DNA of 64,000 nucleotides from Trichoplax adhaerens (lineage: Eukaryota; Placozoa; Uniplacotomia; Trichoplacea; Trichoplacidae): the NCBI RefSeq assembly GCF_000150275.1, contig NW_002060952.1, positions 2,408,866 to 2,472,865 on the forward strand. The letters run 5' to 3'. This document shows positions 38,220-50,468 of this stretch, piece by piece. Each line of letters starts with the position of its first letter. The stretch's first letter is position 1. The position numbers and the translations under genes are program-made. Under the pieces are notes generated by a model that worked only from the letters and a program-made list of their open reading frames with translations, ran no database searches and was not told the origin of the DNA.

Positions 38220-38420
38220 GCCTGTACTGTACACTGTGCACTGTACTGTACTGTACTGTACACTGTACAGTACAGTAGTCTATAATTACAGTACAAACTG
38301 GAAGAGTGAGAATGCTTTGTACTGTATTGTACACTGTACACTGTACAGTACAGTATAGTACAGTACAGTGCACAGTGGACAGTACAGTATTGTACTGTAA
38401 AATACTGTACTGTACACTGT
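38220..38420. repeat. palindromic CTGTA/TACAG low-complexity tract
   Basis: A run of overlapping tgtactgtac, cagtacagtac and cactgtacag words. Such self-complementary strings also occur near 17215, 18590, 22420, 26450 and 37550. All open frames across it are artefacts of the repeat. Confidence 0.8.
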
Positions 38421-38672
38421 ACTGCCCTACGAGTCATCTCTAATAGCAACTGCAGCAACTGCTGCGAACGCTCAATTTCAACTGGCAGTATTGCCGCATC
38501 AAATGTGGATGGACTCGATTAAATGCGCCAATTGGAAATCTCATTGAAGTATTTCCATGGACTACCGTAGGAGTACGAGAGTCACTGACTACGGAAATGA
38601 AATTGGCGAATAGCATTTATCATAACAAGTACAGTACTTTTGTACAGCATACAGTAAAGAGTACACGGTAAA

Positions 38673-38822
38673 AAGTTACTGAACCTCTGACACGTCTATC
38701 AAATGGTAATGTTAATCTTAAGGACAAAATCATTCTTAGGAATGGCCGTAACAGTAATACTATCTGTTAAATGAGCACATTATCGTAAACCGTCAGCAAA
38801 GCGACAGGAGTTTGCACTAGTA
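38673..38822 (+). repeat. dispersed repeat, copy 2
   Basis: Nearly identical to 12479-12587, but with an extra internal segment of about 45 bp (tgttaatcttaagg ... cgtaacagtaa) between two short ggtaat/agtaat strings. Confidence 0.8.
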
Positions 38823-39984
38823 ATGATAAAATAAGCCAATATTCCACGATCATAATTACCGTACAATAAAAGGCGATAAAATATTTCTCGCGTAATATCA
38901 ATTATTCTTCGCAATTCTTCATTGATATGATAAAAGCAGTATCTTACGAATATCGCTCTAATAAGGCTATTATTCTTTATTCTCTTATCGTATCATGTAG
39001 GTGAATGTTGTATACCAACATTAACTAATTAATTTAGGATTACAGAATTTAGAGAATCATTTTATCGTCATGCTTTATTGCTACTTCTATATTTTCTAGT
39101 ATCACTGTTGTCGAAATGACATTGCGGTAAAATCATACCATGTTGTTATACAGAATGGTATTTGCAATATACTTCGATTATACCGTAACTTGAACATTTT
39201 CTTAAATATAGGCATTTAATGCTGTTCTTAAATATGGAGATACTTACAGTCTTATTGCGTGATAGTCAAATATAGCCTATTAGGTTTAGTACTTACAGTC
39301 TGCACTATTTTCTACAATCATTTGCTATTTCATAATGTCTTATGGTATATGTTGTTATGGTATCTAATGCAACCAAATTTTCTACCGCTGACTCATCCAA
39401 CCCTCTATCTTAGGTATAGAAACAGTGAAATAACTTTAAACGAGTATTATTGCTAAGAATATGATAACATGATCAGATGTCCGCACAGGACAAACATTGA
39501 AAAAAAAAGATTAAACCTTATTCTGTTTTAGATAGCAAATATCAAAATCTAATTTAACTAGTAGAGATGTACGAATAGCAGTAACAACTTATATTGACCA
39601 TCACCTACTTAAATAAAATTATACTTGCATTATCACAGCAAGACATTGAGCAATTACTGGTAGTCTATTTTAGATGAGAATGTGTTAAGATCAAATTGCG
39701 GTAATGTGGACGTACGAATAGCAGTAACGACCTGTATTATAATAATCAATTAACAGTTGAGGATTGTTGTCTACAACACGACAATCTCTAATAATATTTT
39801 TAATCACACGACAGTATATCATTACAGTTATTCTACTATCGTAGTAAATTACTACCAGTTATACGCGAGGAGCATCAAGCTCCGTAACAAGCATCCTGCA
39901 CATAATATCGTTAGAAGTGATTGATGCTTATCGTACTCTATGTAGTAATATGAAATATTGCCACATACGTGTATAAATAGCAGT
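38823..39984. other. intergenic, no gene recognised
   Basis: AT-rich sequence. A loosely repeated phrase gtacgaatagcagtaac appears near 39570 and 39714. No coding evidence. Confidence 0.4.
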
Positions 39985-40588
39985 ATGGCCAAAATTGTGA
40001 TCAAAGCTGACAGTAGAATTTTGAATGATTTCTGACAGATAGAAATAGCTTGTTTATTTTTGCCCGATTATCATATGCAACTCCCATGTTGTTATATGAT
40101 GTGGCATGATCGAGATAATTGTGATGAAGAACTGACAATTGAATTTTGAATGACTTCCCTTACATCGAAGAAGCTTCTTCATAATTGCTTTGATCTAAAT
40201 ACGCATTTCATAAATTGTTATATGACATAGCAACTTCGTGATGATAGTGCTCAAGGACTGATAATGAAATTTGAGTGATTTCTTATATATAGAAATAGCC
40301 TCTTCATCCTTACCCTGATGAACTATATGCAGCTCCTGGGTAACCATATGATTTAGCAACATTAGAATAATTACGACCAAGAACTGACAATCGAATTTTA
40401 AGTGATTTTTTATCATAAAAATAGCCTCTTCATACTTGTCCTAATGAATATACGGGGCTCCCATGTTGTTATACTTGTATGATATGGCAATATTGGGATA
40501 ATTGTGATCAAAGAATAATAATTGAATCTCGATTTACTTCTCATACATAGAAATAGCTTCTTCATACTTGCCTTGATTAGTTATTATA
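39985..40588 (-). pseudogene. decayed 3' tail of the TPR repeat array
   Basis: About five further 126-bp TPR units continue past the stop of the intact frame. The DNA phrase gcctcttcat..ttgcc..gat....atatgcagctcccatgttgttatatgat is still readable in each, but frameshifts and stops scatter the frame. This is remnant coding sequence, or 3' UTR of the present gene. Confidence 0.75.
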
Positions 40589-43500
40589 TTATATAATTTT
40601 GGCAGTATCGGGATGATTGTGACCAAGGGCTGATAATTGAATTTTGAGTGACTTTTCATACAAAGCAATAGCCTCTTCATGCTTACCTTGATGTCTATAT
40701 GCAGATCCAATGTTGTTATATGATTTGGCAATGTCGGGATGATTATGACCAAAGACTGACAATTGAATTTTAAGAGACTTCTCATACATAGAAATAGCCT
40801 CTTCATGCTTACCTTGATTAGAATATGCAGCTCCCATGTTGTTACATGATCCAGCAACATCGGAATGATTATGACCGCAGACTGATAATCTAATTTTAAG
40901 TGCTTTCTCATACATAGAAATAGCCTCTTCATGCTTGCCTTGATTAGAATATGCAGCGCCCATGTTGTTATATGATGCAGCAACATCAGGGTGATTATAA
41001 TCAAAGACTGACAATTTAATTTTGAGTGACTTCTCGTACATAGAAATAGCCTCTTCATGCTTTCCTTGATTAGAATATGCAGCTCCTATGTTGTTATATG
41101 ATTTGGCGATATCGGGATGCTCATGACCAAAGACCGATAATTGAATTTTGAGTGACTTCTTATACATAAAAATAGCCTCTTCGTGCTTGCCCTGATTAGA
41201 ATATGCAGCTCCCATATTGTTATATGATCTGGCGACATTGGGATGATTATGATCAAAGATTATTAATTGAATTTTGAGTGACTTCTCATACAAAGCAATA
41301 GCCTCTTCGTGCTTGCCTTGATCTAAATACTCATTTCCTAGATTGTTATATGATTTGGCAGTATCGGGATGATTATGACCAAATACTGACAATTGAGATT
41401 TGAGAGACTTCTCATACATACAAATAGCCTCTTCATGCTTACCTTGATTAGAATATGCAGTTCCCATGTTGTTATATGATTTGGCAACATCTGGATGATT
41501 ATAACCAAAGACTGATAATTGAATTTTGAGCGACTTCTTATACATAGAAATAGCCTCTCCATGTTTGCCTTGATTAGAATATGCAGCTCCTATGTTATTA
41601 TATGATCCAGCAACATCCGAATGATCATGACCAAAGACTGACAATCTAATTTTAATTGATTTCTCATACATAGAAATAGCCTCTTCATGCTTGCCTTGAC
41701 TATTATACACATTTCCTAGATTGTTATATGATTTGGCAACGTCGGGATGATTATGACCAAAGACTGACAATCTAATTTTGAGTGACTTCTCATACATAGA
41801 AATAGCTTCTTCATACTTACCTTGATCATCATACACATTTCCTAGATTGTTATATGATGCAGAAACATCGGGATGATTATGATTAAACTCTAACAGTGTA
41901 ATTTCAAGTGACTTCTCATACATAGAAATAGCCTCCTCATGCTTGCCTTGATTAAAATATACCTCTCCAATGTTGCTATATGATTTGGCAACATCAGGAT
42001 GATTATGATCATAGACTAACAATTGAATTTTGAGTGACTTCTTATACATAGAAATAGCCTCTTCATACTTGCCTTGATCATTATACACAATTCCTAGATT
42101 GTTATATGATATAGCGACATCGGGATGATTAGGACTATAGGCTGATAATTGAATTTTGAGTGACTTCTCATACATAGAAATAGCCTCTTCATGCTTGCCT
42201 TGATGCCTATATACAGATCCCATGTTATTATATGATTTGGCAACATCGGGATGATTATGATCAAAGACTGATAATTGAATTTTGAGTGACTTCTCATACA
42301 TAGAAAGAGCCTCTTCATGTTTGCCTTGATCATTATATGCAATTCCTAGATTGTTATATGATTTGGCAACATCGGGATGATAACGACCTAAGACTGATAA
42401 TCTAATTTTAAGTGACTTTTCATACATAGAAATAGCCTCTTCATGCTTGCCTTGATGTCTAAATGCAGATCCCATGTTGTCATATGACGAAGCAACATTG
42501 GGATGATTATGACCATAGGCTGATATTGCAATTTCGAGTGATTTCTTATACATAGAAATAGCCTCTTCATGCTTGCCTTGATTAGAATGTGCAGCTCCCA
42601 TGTTGTTATATAATTTGGCAACATCGGGATGATTATGACCAAAGACTGATAATTGAATTTTGAGTGACTTCTTGTACATAGAAATAGCCTCCTCAAGCTT
42701 GCCTAGATTAAAATATGCATTTCCTATGTTGTTATATGATTTGTTAATATCGGGATGACTATGATCAAAGACTGATAATTGAAATTTCAGTGACTTCTCA
42801 TACATAGAAATAGCCTCCTCATGCTTGCCTTGATTAGAATATGCCTCTCCCATGTTATTATATGATGCAGAAACATCGAGATGATTATGACCATAGACTG
42901 ACAATTGAATTTTGAGTGACTTCTTGTACATAGAAATAGCCTCTTCATGCTTGCCTTGATCATTATACACAATTCCTAGATTGTTATATGATTTAGCAAC
43001 ATCAGGATGATTAGGACTATAGACTGATAATTGAATTTTGAGTGACTTCTCATACATAAAAATAGCCTCTTCATGCTTGCCTTGATGCCTATATACAGAT
43101 CCCATGTTATTATATGATTTGGCAACATCGGGATGATTATGATCAAAGACTGATAATTGAATTTTGAGTGACTTCTCATACATAGAAAGAGCCTCTTCAT
43201 GCTTGCCTTGATTATAATACATAATCCCTAGGTTATTATATGATTTGGCAACATCGGGATGATAACGACCTAAGACTGATAATCTAATTTTAAGTGACTT
43301 TTCATACATAGAAATAGCCTCTTCATGCTTGCCTTGATCTAAATACACAATTCCTAGATTATTACATGATTTGGCAACATCGAGATTATTATGACCATAC
43401 ACTGACAATGCAATTTTGAGTGACTTCTTATACATCAAAATAGCCTCTTCATGCTTGCCTTGACGTCTATATGCAGCACCTATATTGCTATATGATTTGA

Positions 43501-43909
43501 CAACATCGGAATGATTGCAACCAAAGATTGATAATCTAATTTTGAGTGACTTTTCTAACATAGATATAGCCTCTTCATAATTACCTTGGTCGTAGTAAAT
43601 AATCCCTATCTCCTCGTATGAATTAGCGACACTCGAATTATATTCTCCTATGCACCTTAATTTTATATTAATTGATTTCATATAACTATTCAGTGCCCCA
43701 TTCCAATCTCCTTCTACTTGCTTGATATCACCAAATCTATGTAAACTTTCAGCTATCATCATTTCATCCTTTAGCTTCTCACCTATTCCTCGTGCTTTTT
43801 CTGTCAATTGTTTGGCCTTCAGGTATTCACGTTGCGGTAAATATATGGCACTAAGAAGAAGGCAGACATGATATTGAAGTCGATCAAGATCAACAGCACT
43901 TGTCGACAT
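40589..43909 (-). CDS. kinesin-light-chain-like TPR protein with 24 tandem repeats
   Basis: A single open frame of 1106 residues. About 90 N-terminal residues form helical, non-repeat sequence (LTEKARGIGEKLKDEMMIAE), followed by 24 units of 42 residues with the core GKHEEAISMYEKSLKIQLSV, then NHPDVAKSYNNLG. This is the KLC-type TPR that forms a superhelical scaffold for protein binding; no kinase, CHAT, NB-ARC or Death domain is visible in the window. Such solo TPR proteins are numerous in placozoans and some invertebrates; the ligand is unknown. Units are very alike in DNA, and the block at about 42060-42450 matches 42942-43332 almost exactly at an offset of 882 bp, seven units. The frame ends by a shift inside a 25th repeat (HPDTAKII, stop at 40589-40591), so the protein is probably shorter than its ancestor. 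The start ATG is the first in the frame. Confidence 0.92.
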   Translation of the reverse strand: MSTSAVDLDRLQYHVCLLLSAIYLPQREYLKAKQLTEKARGIGEKLKDEMMIAESLHRFGDIKQVEGDWNGALNSYMKSINIKLRCIGEYNSSVANSYEEIGIIYYDQGNYEEAISMLEKSLKIRLSIFGCNHSDVVKSYSNIGAAYRRQGKHEEAILMYKKSLKIALSVYGHNNLDVAKSCNNLGIVYLDQGKHEEAISMYEKSLKIRLSVLGRYHPDVAKSYNNLGIMYYNQGKHEEALSMYEKSLKIQLSVFDHNHPDVAKSYNNMGSVYRHQGKHEEAIFMYEKSLKIQLSVYSPNHPDVAKSYNNLGIVYNDQGKHEEAISMYKKSLKIQLSVYGHNHLDVSASYNNMGEAYSNQGKHEEAISMYEKSLKFQLSVFDHSHPDINKSYNNIGNAYFNLGKLEEAISMYKKSLKIQLSVFGHNHPDVAKLYNNMGAAHSNQGKHEEAISMYKKSLEIAISAYGHNHPNVASSYDNMGSAFRHQGKHEEAISMYEKSLKIRLSVLGRYHPDVAKSYNNLGIAYNDQGKHEEALSMYEKSLKIQLSVFDHNHPDVAKSYNNMGSVYRHQGKHEEAISMYEKSLKIQLSAYSPNHPDVAISYNNLGIVYNDQGKYEEAISMYKKSLKIQLLVYDHNHPDVAKSYSNIGEVYFNQGKHEEAISMYEKSLEITLLEFNHNHPDVSASYNNLGNVYDDQGKYEEAISMYEKSLKIRLSVFGHNHPDVAKSYNNLGNVYNSQGKHEEAISMYEKSIKIRLSVFGHDHSDVAGSYNNIGAAYSNQGKHGEAISMYKKSLKIQLSVFGYNHPDVAKSYNNMGTAYSNQGKHEEAICMYEKSLKSQLSVFGHNHPDTAKSYNNLGNEYLDQGKHEEAIALYEKSLKIQLIIFDHNHPNVARSYNNMGAAYSNQGKHEEAIFMYKKSLKIQLSVFGHEHPDIAKSYNNIGAAYSNQGKHEEAISMYEKSLKIKLSVFDYNHPDVAASYNNMGAAYSNQGKHEEAISMYEKALKIRLSVCGHNHSDVAGSCNNMGAAYSNQGKHEEAISMYEKSLKIQLSVFGHNHPDIAKSYNNIGSAYRHQGKHEEAIALYEKSLKIQLSALGHNHPDTAKII

Positions 43910-44314
43910 CGCTTGAATTCTTGCGCGTATTGAAAATTCGCGTATAATGAATAAAATTTCGCCAGATTAAGATTACCAGATAGATAGAATATTACTACTT
44001 TAACATATAATGATTTTACTGCTCATAATTGAAGGATCAATAATTCCTTTAAAAAACTGACGAAAAATAGGTACGCTCTATATCAGGTAACATATATGTA
44101 GTGAACGCACTACACAATTCAACCTTGTAACTATATCTTCCTGTAAAACCAAAATTATGATAAGTATTGCAAATAGCTTCCTTCACTGTAAAAGTCTTAA
44201 ATTTATTATCACCTGAGACTCTAATTTCCTATTGATATTCTACCGTAACGTGATAAAAGGCTGCAATAACAATTTTAGGGCGTCAACGAGTAAAAGTTAT
44301 TTTACTTAGAACCG
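43910..44314. other. upstream region of the TPR gene
   Basis: No gene or repeat recognised; presumed promoter region. Confidence 0.4.
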
Positions 44315-45780
44315 CTCGTGATGCAATACTGTCAAAGTACTTGTTTGTTGCTTATTTACTTAGTTGTTTGCAAGTAATTCTATTTGAAGCATTTACTTAA
44401 GCATAATACCGAGATAGCTGTAAAAGTATATGATGGATTTATATTGTAATATAGTTGAGAGAGGAATAACTAAGTATAGCAAAAATAATTGTACTTATTA
44501 GTTTATTATTGAACCTCGTGCAATAAGACAGCATAAATAAACTGACAAAAGGATAACATTGATCATATAATTGATAGCCAAATTGACAAATATTCACATA
44601 GTATACTTTTAGCCTTAGCTACGCTATAAAACAGTTTAATGATGAAGACAAACATGTTACAAGAGCAGATATCAATTAGTGGAACAGAATTATCGGTCAT
44701 ATGAAACTTGTACTCGACGATATAAAGAGAACTTAAAAACATTTCAATTGGAATTCAATCTAATCTTTGTTTTACGACTAATAAATAAATGTGGAATAGT
44801 ACAAAGACGACCTAGGTTCAAAGTATTTATCAATAAAATTGATTATATTATAAATTAAGGATTACAATTTCCTATAAGTTTATGTTTTATAATATCTACA
44901 AATAACAGGGCCAAACGTTTAAAGATTTCCGTAAAGTAATAAATTAAATGTAAAGATGACCATATACAGTACAATACAGTCTAGTAACCTATTATTAATA
45001 GATTAATCGTATGTTCATTGCCGTAGGGTGTCTCCGCGAGTATCATATATTATTTGATAGTCTATTCATTTCCTATCTTCTTAATCGGAATTGGCTTCAT
45101 GGAATGGATAAACTAGATGGCTGGTAAAAAAGGGAACACTTTTACGTTCAACCTGCTTAGAAATATTCATAAAACATATTTATATCGGAGATCATTATCC
45201 ATTATTATGATCAACTTGACTAATCTACGAGTATACCCTGTAGCATAATCTCACTGATATAAATTAACAGATCAATTACCGAATATTTCTTTAAAAAAAT
45301 AATGACAATGACGACATAATCAATTACAGCTAAACATAGGATACAGGTGCGCTAGTCGTTTTCTTCACCGTTCAATAGAATGCACATATCGTCTCATTTA
45401 GATAGTAGTGATACTCAAGATCACAAAATTAGCCTACAGCAATAGAATTACACCCTGTAATGTAACTAGTATTGTGATTATAGACTATTAGCCATGTTTA
45501 GTATAATGTACGGTAGATATTTATCCTAAGAGATATTTGGTAGCCATAACTATAGACTGTAGTGGTATTGACTCTATGCTAGAGTACAGATGACTATATA
45601 CAGTAAGGTGTTGAGTTACTAATAAGGCTATAGGTAAAAATAAAGCTGTAAATCATATATTAGGATATGGTTAATTCATTGTACTTTGGCTGGTGTGAAT
45701 AATGTCTACGTAAGTACTATCTATAGTCGTATCCATATTGGATTAATGATGTTCCGCGGTAGAATAGTCTTACTAAGAAT
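44315..45780. repeat. non-coding block R, copy R1
   Basis: Positions 44315-45456 match 59425-60654 (R2), and 44935-45780 match 63155-64000 (R3), all in the same orientation with only scattered differences. No coding frame runs through it. R1 is followed after about 200 bp by AKR copy A; R3 follows AKR copy B, as if AKR and R form a repeating unit. Confidence 0.9.
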
Positions 45781-45975
45781 AATTTAACTATGTATAAAAT
45801 AAGGTAAAAGGTTGCCATGCGGATTTGTAGCTGCGAATGCTACGGAAAGTATAAAAGCATGCAACTTTAGATTATTCTGTTAGTTCGTTCTAGAAGTCTT
45901 TAGTAGTATTATTCGGCTGGAGTAGAGCTGTGTGTAGTTAATCTTTGCATAAGATTCAATAAAGCCCTTATTTTT

Positions 45976-47156
45976 AAATTATAACGTTAAATGGCCTAGG
46001 AATAAAATGATTACGTTACTGTTTAGGCCTAATAGTTTATCATCACAGCATAAATGAACAATGGTCAAATTACTGTTCAAGAATAAACTCGCTAACCATC
46101 TAAAAAATCTGCATATCCTCGACCTTAACCGGCCGTAGATATGAACTAATCTGACTGTTTTCAATAATTCGCAATGGTGTTATACTTTTAGGTATAACTA
46201 CAATACTCCGCTGAATGTTAAAACGAAGACACACTTGAGCTGGAGGTTTGTTGTACTTCTTGCCAATCGATTGAACAACTGGATCATTTAATAAGATTGG
46301 ATTATCGGAAACAGTTGCATCAGGCCGATTAGGTGATCAAAGCGGACAATATGCAGTTACTGCAATATCACTACGCTGGCATTGTTGGATCCATCGATTA
46401 CAAGTCATGTAAGGATGCGTTTCAAATTGATTAACTGCTGGTTTAATACTGCAATTTTCCATGATATTATCGACTTGCTTTGTATTGAAATTCGATAAAC
46501 TAATGGCTTTAACTAGGCCATCATCGACTAATCGTTCCATCGCTTTCCAAGTTGTTTTATAATCTTCGTTACTAGTAATAGGAACTCCGTCATCATCGAG
46601 CGGCAAAATATTATCGTGACCTTGAAAAATAGTACTATGTGGTTAATGAATTAGAAATAAATCTAGATACTCAAGATGAAGATTTTTCAACGCCATCTGT
46701 GTTCCTTCTTCGACACGATCAGGCTCCATCATGGTAATCTATAATTTGGATGTTACAAATAGGTCTTTACGCTGGATAATATGGTCAACGGTATCTGCAA
46801 ATGCTTGCCCAATTTCTTTTTCATTTTGATAGACACAGGCACAATCGATATGTTTATAATTATTCTTTAAAGCAGTAATTGCAATCGCCAATTGATCAAA
46901 AAACATCCAACTACTATTCTAGGGATGCTTCTACTGAATTTATAATTTTAAACTAATAGTAGAAGTAAACTAGGAACCTACATAAAGGTCTTTTTTATAT
47001 TTTTCTGTATTGAACCACTGAATACATTCTTTTCATCATCACTTTATTCATCACAAAAGTCTCCTTATATTTCGAGGGATATAAACTCGACAACTACTGA
47101 AGTGAGCTATTCATGAGTAAACTTTGGTCGATCACAATACTGTTATACTTCTGCTA
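45976..47156 (-). pseudogene. aldo-keto reductase copy A (broken)
   Basis: Duplicate of 61848-63139. On the minus strand the AKR body is readable: HIDCA, a TSKL segment, KAISLSNFN, ETHPYMTCNRW, VTAYCPL and VVIPKST, which in intact AKRs form the NADPH-binding barrel. It is broken in several ways: a 111-bp deletion relative to copy B removes the start Met and the GTWQ region (junction near 46875); stops stand where the conserved Trp of SKLW and LIHW should be; and a further stop follows CPL near 46337. No intact frame is possible without changes, so this is a pseudogene. The remainder up to 47156 is duplicated flank. Confidence 0.88.
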
Positions 47157-50100
47157 AGCCTAATCAACAATAAACTGTCTGAATAAGCTTGCAGGCAACT
47201 ATTAAAATCATTATTAGCCGGCTTCTTGGCAAAATATTGATTAAATATTTCATTTTATCCTCAAGATATGCTTACTTAAACTAATTCAAGTTTTATCAGC
47301 AGTACGTAAATAGATTACGTTCCCTAGTGAGTTCATTATTTCATCTTAATGACTGCCACCCGAAGAATGGCGTACCACTATTACAAGGAATAAAGGAATT
47401 CAATATTATTCGAATATAACTTACGCAGTAGCTCTGATAAAAATAAGAAGAATATTGTCTAGCGACGGATTGTTCAGTGTAATAAGACAAGGAATGAGGG
47501 AACCCAAGATGATTCGAATATAACTAAGCCAGCAACTATAAAAAATACGAATATTATCGAGCAACAGATTGTTCCGTAGAATAAGACAAGGGATGAGAGT
47601 GAATGTAACATGATTCGAATAAAACTCCGGCAGTAACTGAAAAACTTCCGAATATTATCTAGTGACAGATTATTCTGTGAAATAAATTCCTGATTCGGCT
47701 AGCAATAAATCCATCTTTAAAACTAGGTTCATATATAGCGTACTTCTCGTCATCAACTAAATAGGTAGACTGAAAATCGAAGTTTAGATAATTAATATAG
47801 ACCAATGATAATTATCAATAAAAACGTCTTTAGCTGACTATCACTACTCCATAATCTCTTATGATTATTTAATATGAGTTATAGAATGAGTTGCAAAATC
47901 TAGAATTGATCTGTACTACTGAATCTTAAGAAGATTTCGACGATGATTAACTACGAACTAACGACATTATATTTGCAGTATTGATCCAAATCTTAGAAAG
48001 TAGACTCCATAGAAATTATATTACTATCCGAAGCTTAGTAAGTCAGCACTTCATAATAGCATATGATTTCCTTCTTGGCTGACTAGAATTTTAACAAAGT
48101 TCATAAATGTATGTAATTAGGGTTTTTAAATAGCCTCCATACGAGATAATTACGTAGTAGATGATAACCTATAAAAGTCTTCATTACTTCCATCGTCATT
48201 ATCTGATATCGTAATGAATTAAAGATTCAGCTCTAATCAGCTCTTTAACATGAAATCGATCAATTATAATCAACTCCATTAGTTACCGAAAGGATCCTAG
48301 AGGAATATTATTAAACTAAGAAAACAAGCTTAATCTAATTGGCATTATTCCTCCATTATTTAATTCTTACTTAAGACATCTTATAAGTAAATATAAATCA
48401 CAATAAATTATTTCGGCACCTATCATATTACGGACGTAGAAAATTTTATATAGCCTTCCTATTCCATATATAATTATTGATGATATTATCGTATTGATGA
48501 GGCCGACCCAGCTAGATAACATATTCTGTTGAGACACAAAATAATTCGTATTTGTTGTTCCTGCTTTCAATGGATAATGCTATTGAATTCTACGACAATG
48601 TATCAAATAACTTGAGTCATTAACCCTGCTCTTAACGGCACTTATGCCTGCGATTTTATTGTATGAATAAAAAGTAATAACTACCGTAACTTTGTTATTC
48701 GGAGAGAGATTAAACATAATCCTATCCTCCATAAAGCTAGCATGTTTATAAGATAGATACAGTTAGCTAAGCTATTTTTTTATCTTATATGCTGTACTAT
48801 GCAGTGATAAAATAATTCACATTTATTAATTTTGCTTTTAAATAGAGAAATCGAACAAATTATGATATTTATTTAGCTATACTGCTCAGCAAAAATCATA
48901 TAACTATTTCATCACTCTATACTTTCTTCTTGCTTGAGAAATGGTCTGGAGAAATTGTAGACACGAACCAAAGTTTCTTGGTAAAATATTTTAGAGAATA
49001 TTTCTGCTTTTACAGCATACTTGTAACTACTAAGTCAATAGATCGCAGTACTATCACTGTTTCAATCACAAGAATATAAAACTGACTTCCTACAAATATG
49101 TCTTGTCTTAATGAGTGTCGATTATACGCTAAAGAAGATTCTTTATTCTTCAACTATAATATATCAACAAATGTTTATCACTATAAATTCATCTTTAGGT
49201 CGCTAATAGTATCCAAAACACACCAGTTATTATATCCAAGCAAATATCCATTTGAATTAGTAGTTATCCTTTAATTTTTCAATAGAAGTACATCCACTTA
49301 TATTTATTACAAGTACGCTAGCATTCAATTTTCATATTTCGATTCAAATTCAATGTAAAAACTTGCCAATAATCATAATCAACTAACTATTTAGTTAGAG
49401 TATTATTTATTCTCTCAATTAAGGCACATTAATTTACACTTATTATCAACTTAAATAGTTCTCATATTTCAAATACTAATGAAATGCAAAAGAATATCAA
49501 TCGTCATGGCCAAACAGCTATTTAGTTGTAGTATCCTGATCGCCCATTCATCGAAACATAGGTGTTAGTGTATTATTATCATAATTTATATACAGATTAT
49601 TAATGAAATAGAACAGAATATCCGTCATTACAATCAAATAGCCATCTAATTGCAGTATCCTTAAACTGTCTCATTTTTAAACATACTAACCAACCATCAC
49701 TAATGTAGCTCATGTTCTGATTACTAGTAAAGTATTGAGAATGCCATCAATCATGATAATGAAAATCTAAAAAATTCCTTTATAGTTTTCAATGTAGAAC
49801 AGTAATCTGCTAGTCTTCATTTAGAACACCTAAAGTTTGAAGAGCAGGAATAGATCAGCAGCGATCTATTCTCCAAAAGACCTCTTACCTTAATTATAAT
49901 TTATTAATATTAATCAATTATCATGTAGTTATTCGAGAGCAGAGGCAAAGGCATCGCTTTGCCAAGACCAATGCACGGCTAGATAGATATTTTAGAAATT
50001 TATAAAAAGTTGTGTATTTGAACTAATATTATTATCATTTTCAAAATATCTGAAAGTACTTTCATGTGATTGATTAAAATAATTAATTTAATGCCCGAAT

Positions 50101-50468
50101 CGTTCCTATTTAAAGATTAACTTTATTTTTTTTAATTTTACGTAATAAAATTTGAAGTTAAATATAAAAGTTAATGTGTTTCATTGTTACTTTGCTAGCT
50201 ATATAACATTTTGTAGAGGAAATTAGGGTGTCTGTTATCTGACTGTTTATCGTTAAGAATTCATATTTTTCATGTAATAAAAACAAGAGAATTCAGCAGT
50301 CATCATCCAATCATCCAATGATTAAAATGTTCTTTAGCCTTGTCCTGAAGTAATAAAATATTATTTGTCCTAAAATTCATCGGTAGAGTTTAATATTAAA
50401 TATACAAGAAAAATATCGCTAGTTGTAATCAAATCATTACCTAGTGGAACAATCAACTAATACTATAT
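47157..50468. repeat. gene-poor region with short tandem arrays
   Basis: At about 47390-47690 three ~115-bp units share gattcgaatataact..g.agtaact and gaatattatctagcgacagattgttc. At about 49360-49700 roughly three ~125-bp units share caaatagctatttagttgtagtatcct and attaatgaaat..aaagaatatc. Other parts are AT-rich and unrecognised. A near-palindrome ggcaaaggcatcgctttgcc lies at 49943-49962. Confidence 0.55.

Noticed and set aside
37755-38458. Overlapping frames with VQYCTVQ or TSTSTST runs
   Set aside because: They arise from CTGTA/TACAG and actagt low-complexity DNA and have no protein-like composition.
40534-43200. Several minus-strand frames rich in MKRLFLCMRSHSKFN-type repeats
   Set aside because: They are shifted-frame readings of the 126-bp TPR repeats, open only because the repeat unit length is a multiple of three.
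46337-46606. AKR copy A frame as a functional short protein
   Set aside because: It covers only the middle of the AKR fold and ends at a stop that is a sense codon in copy B; it is part of a pseudogene.
48367-48570. 67-codon minus-strand frame
   Set aside because: Hydrophobic but without motif, in a repeat-rich region; judged chance.
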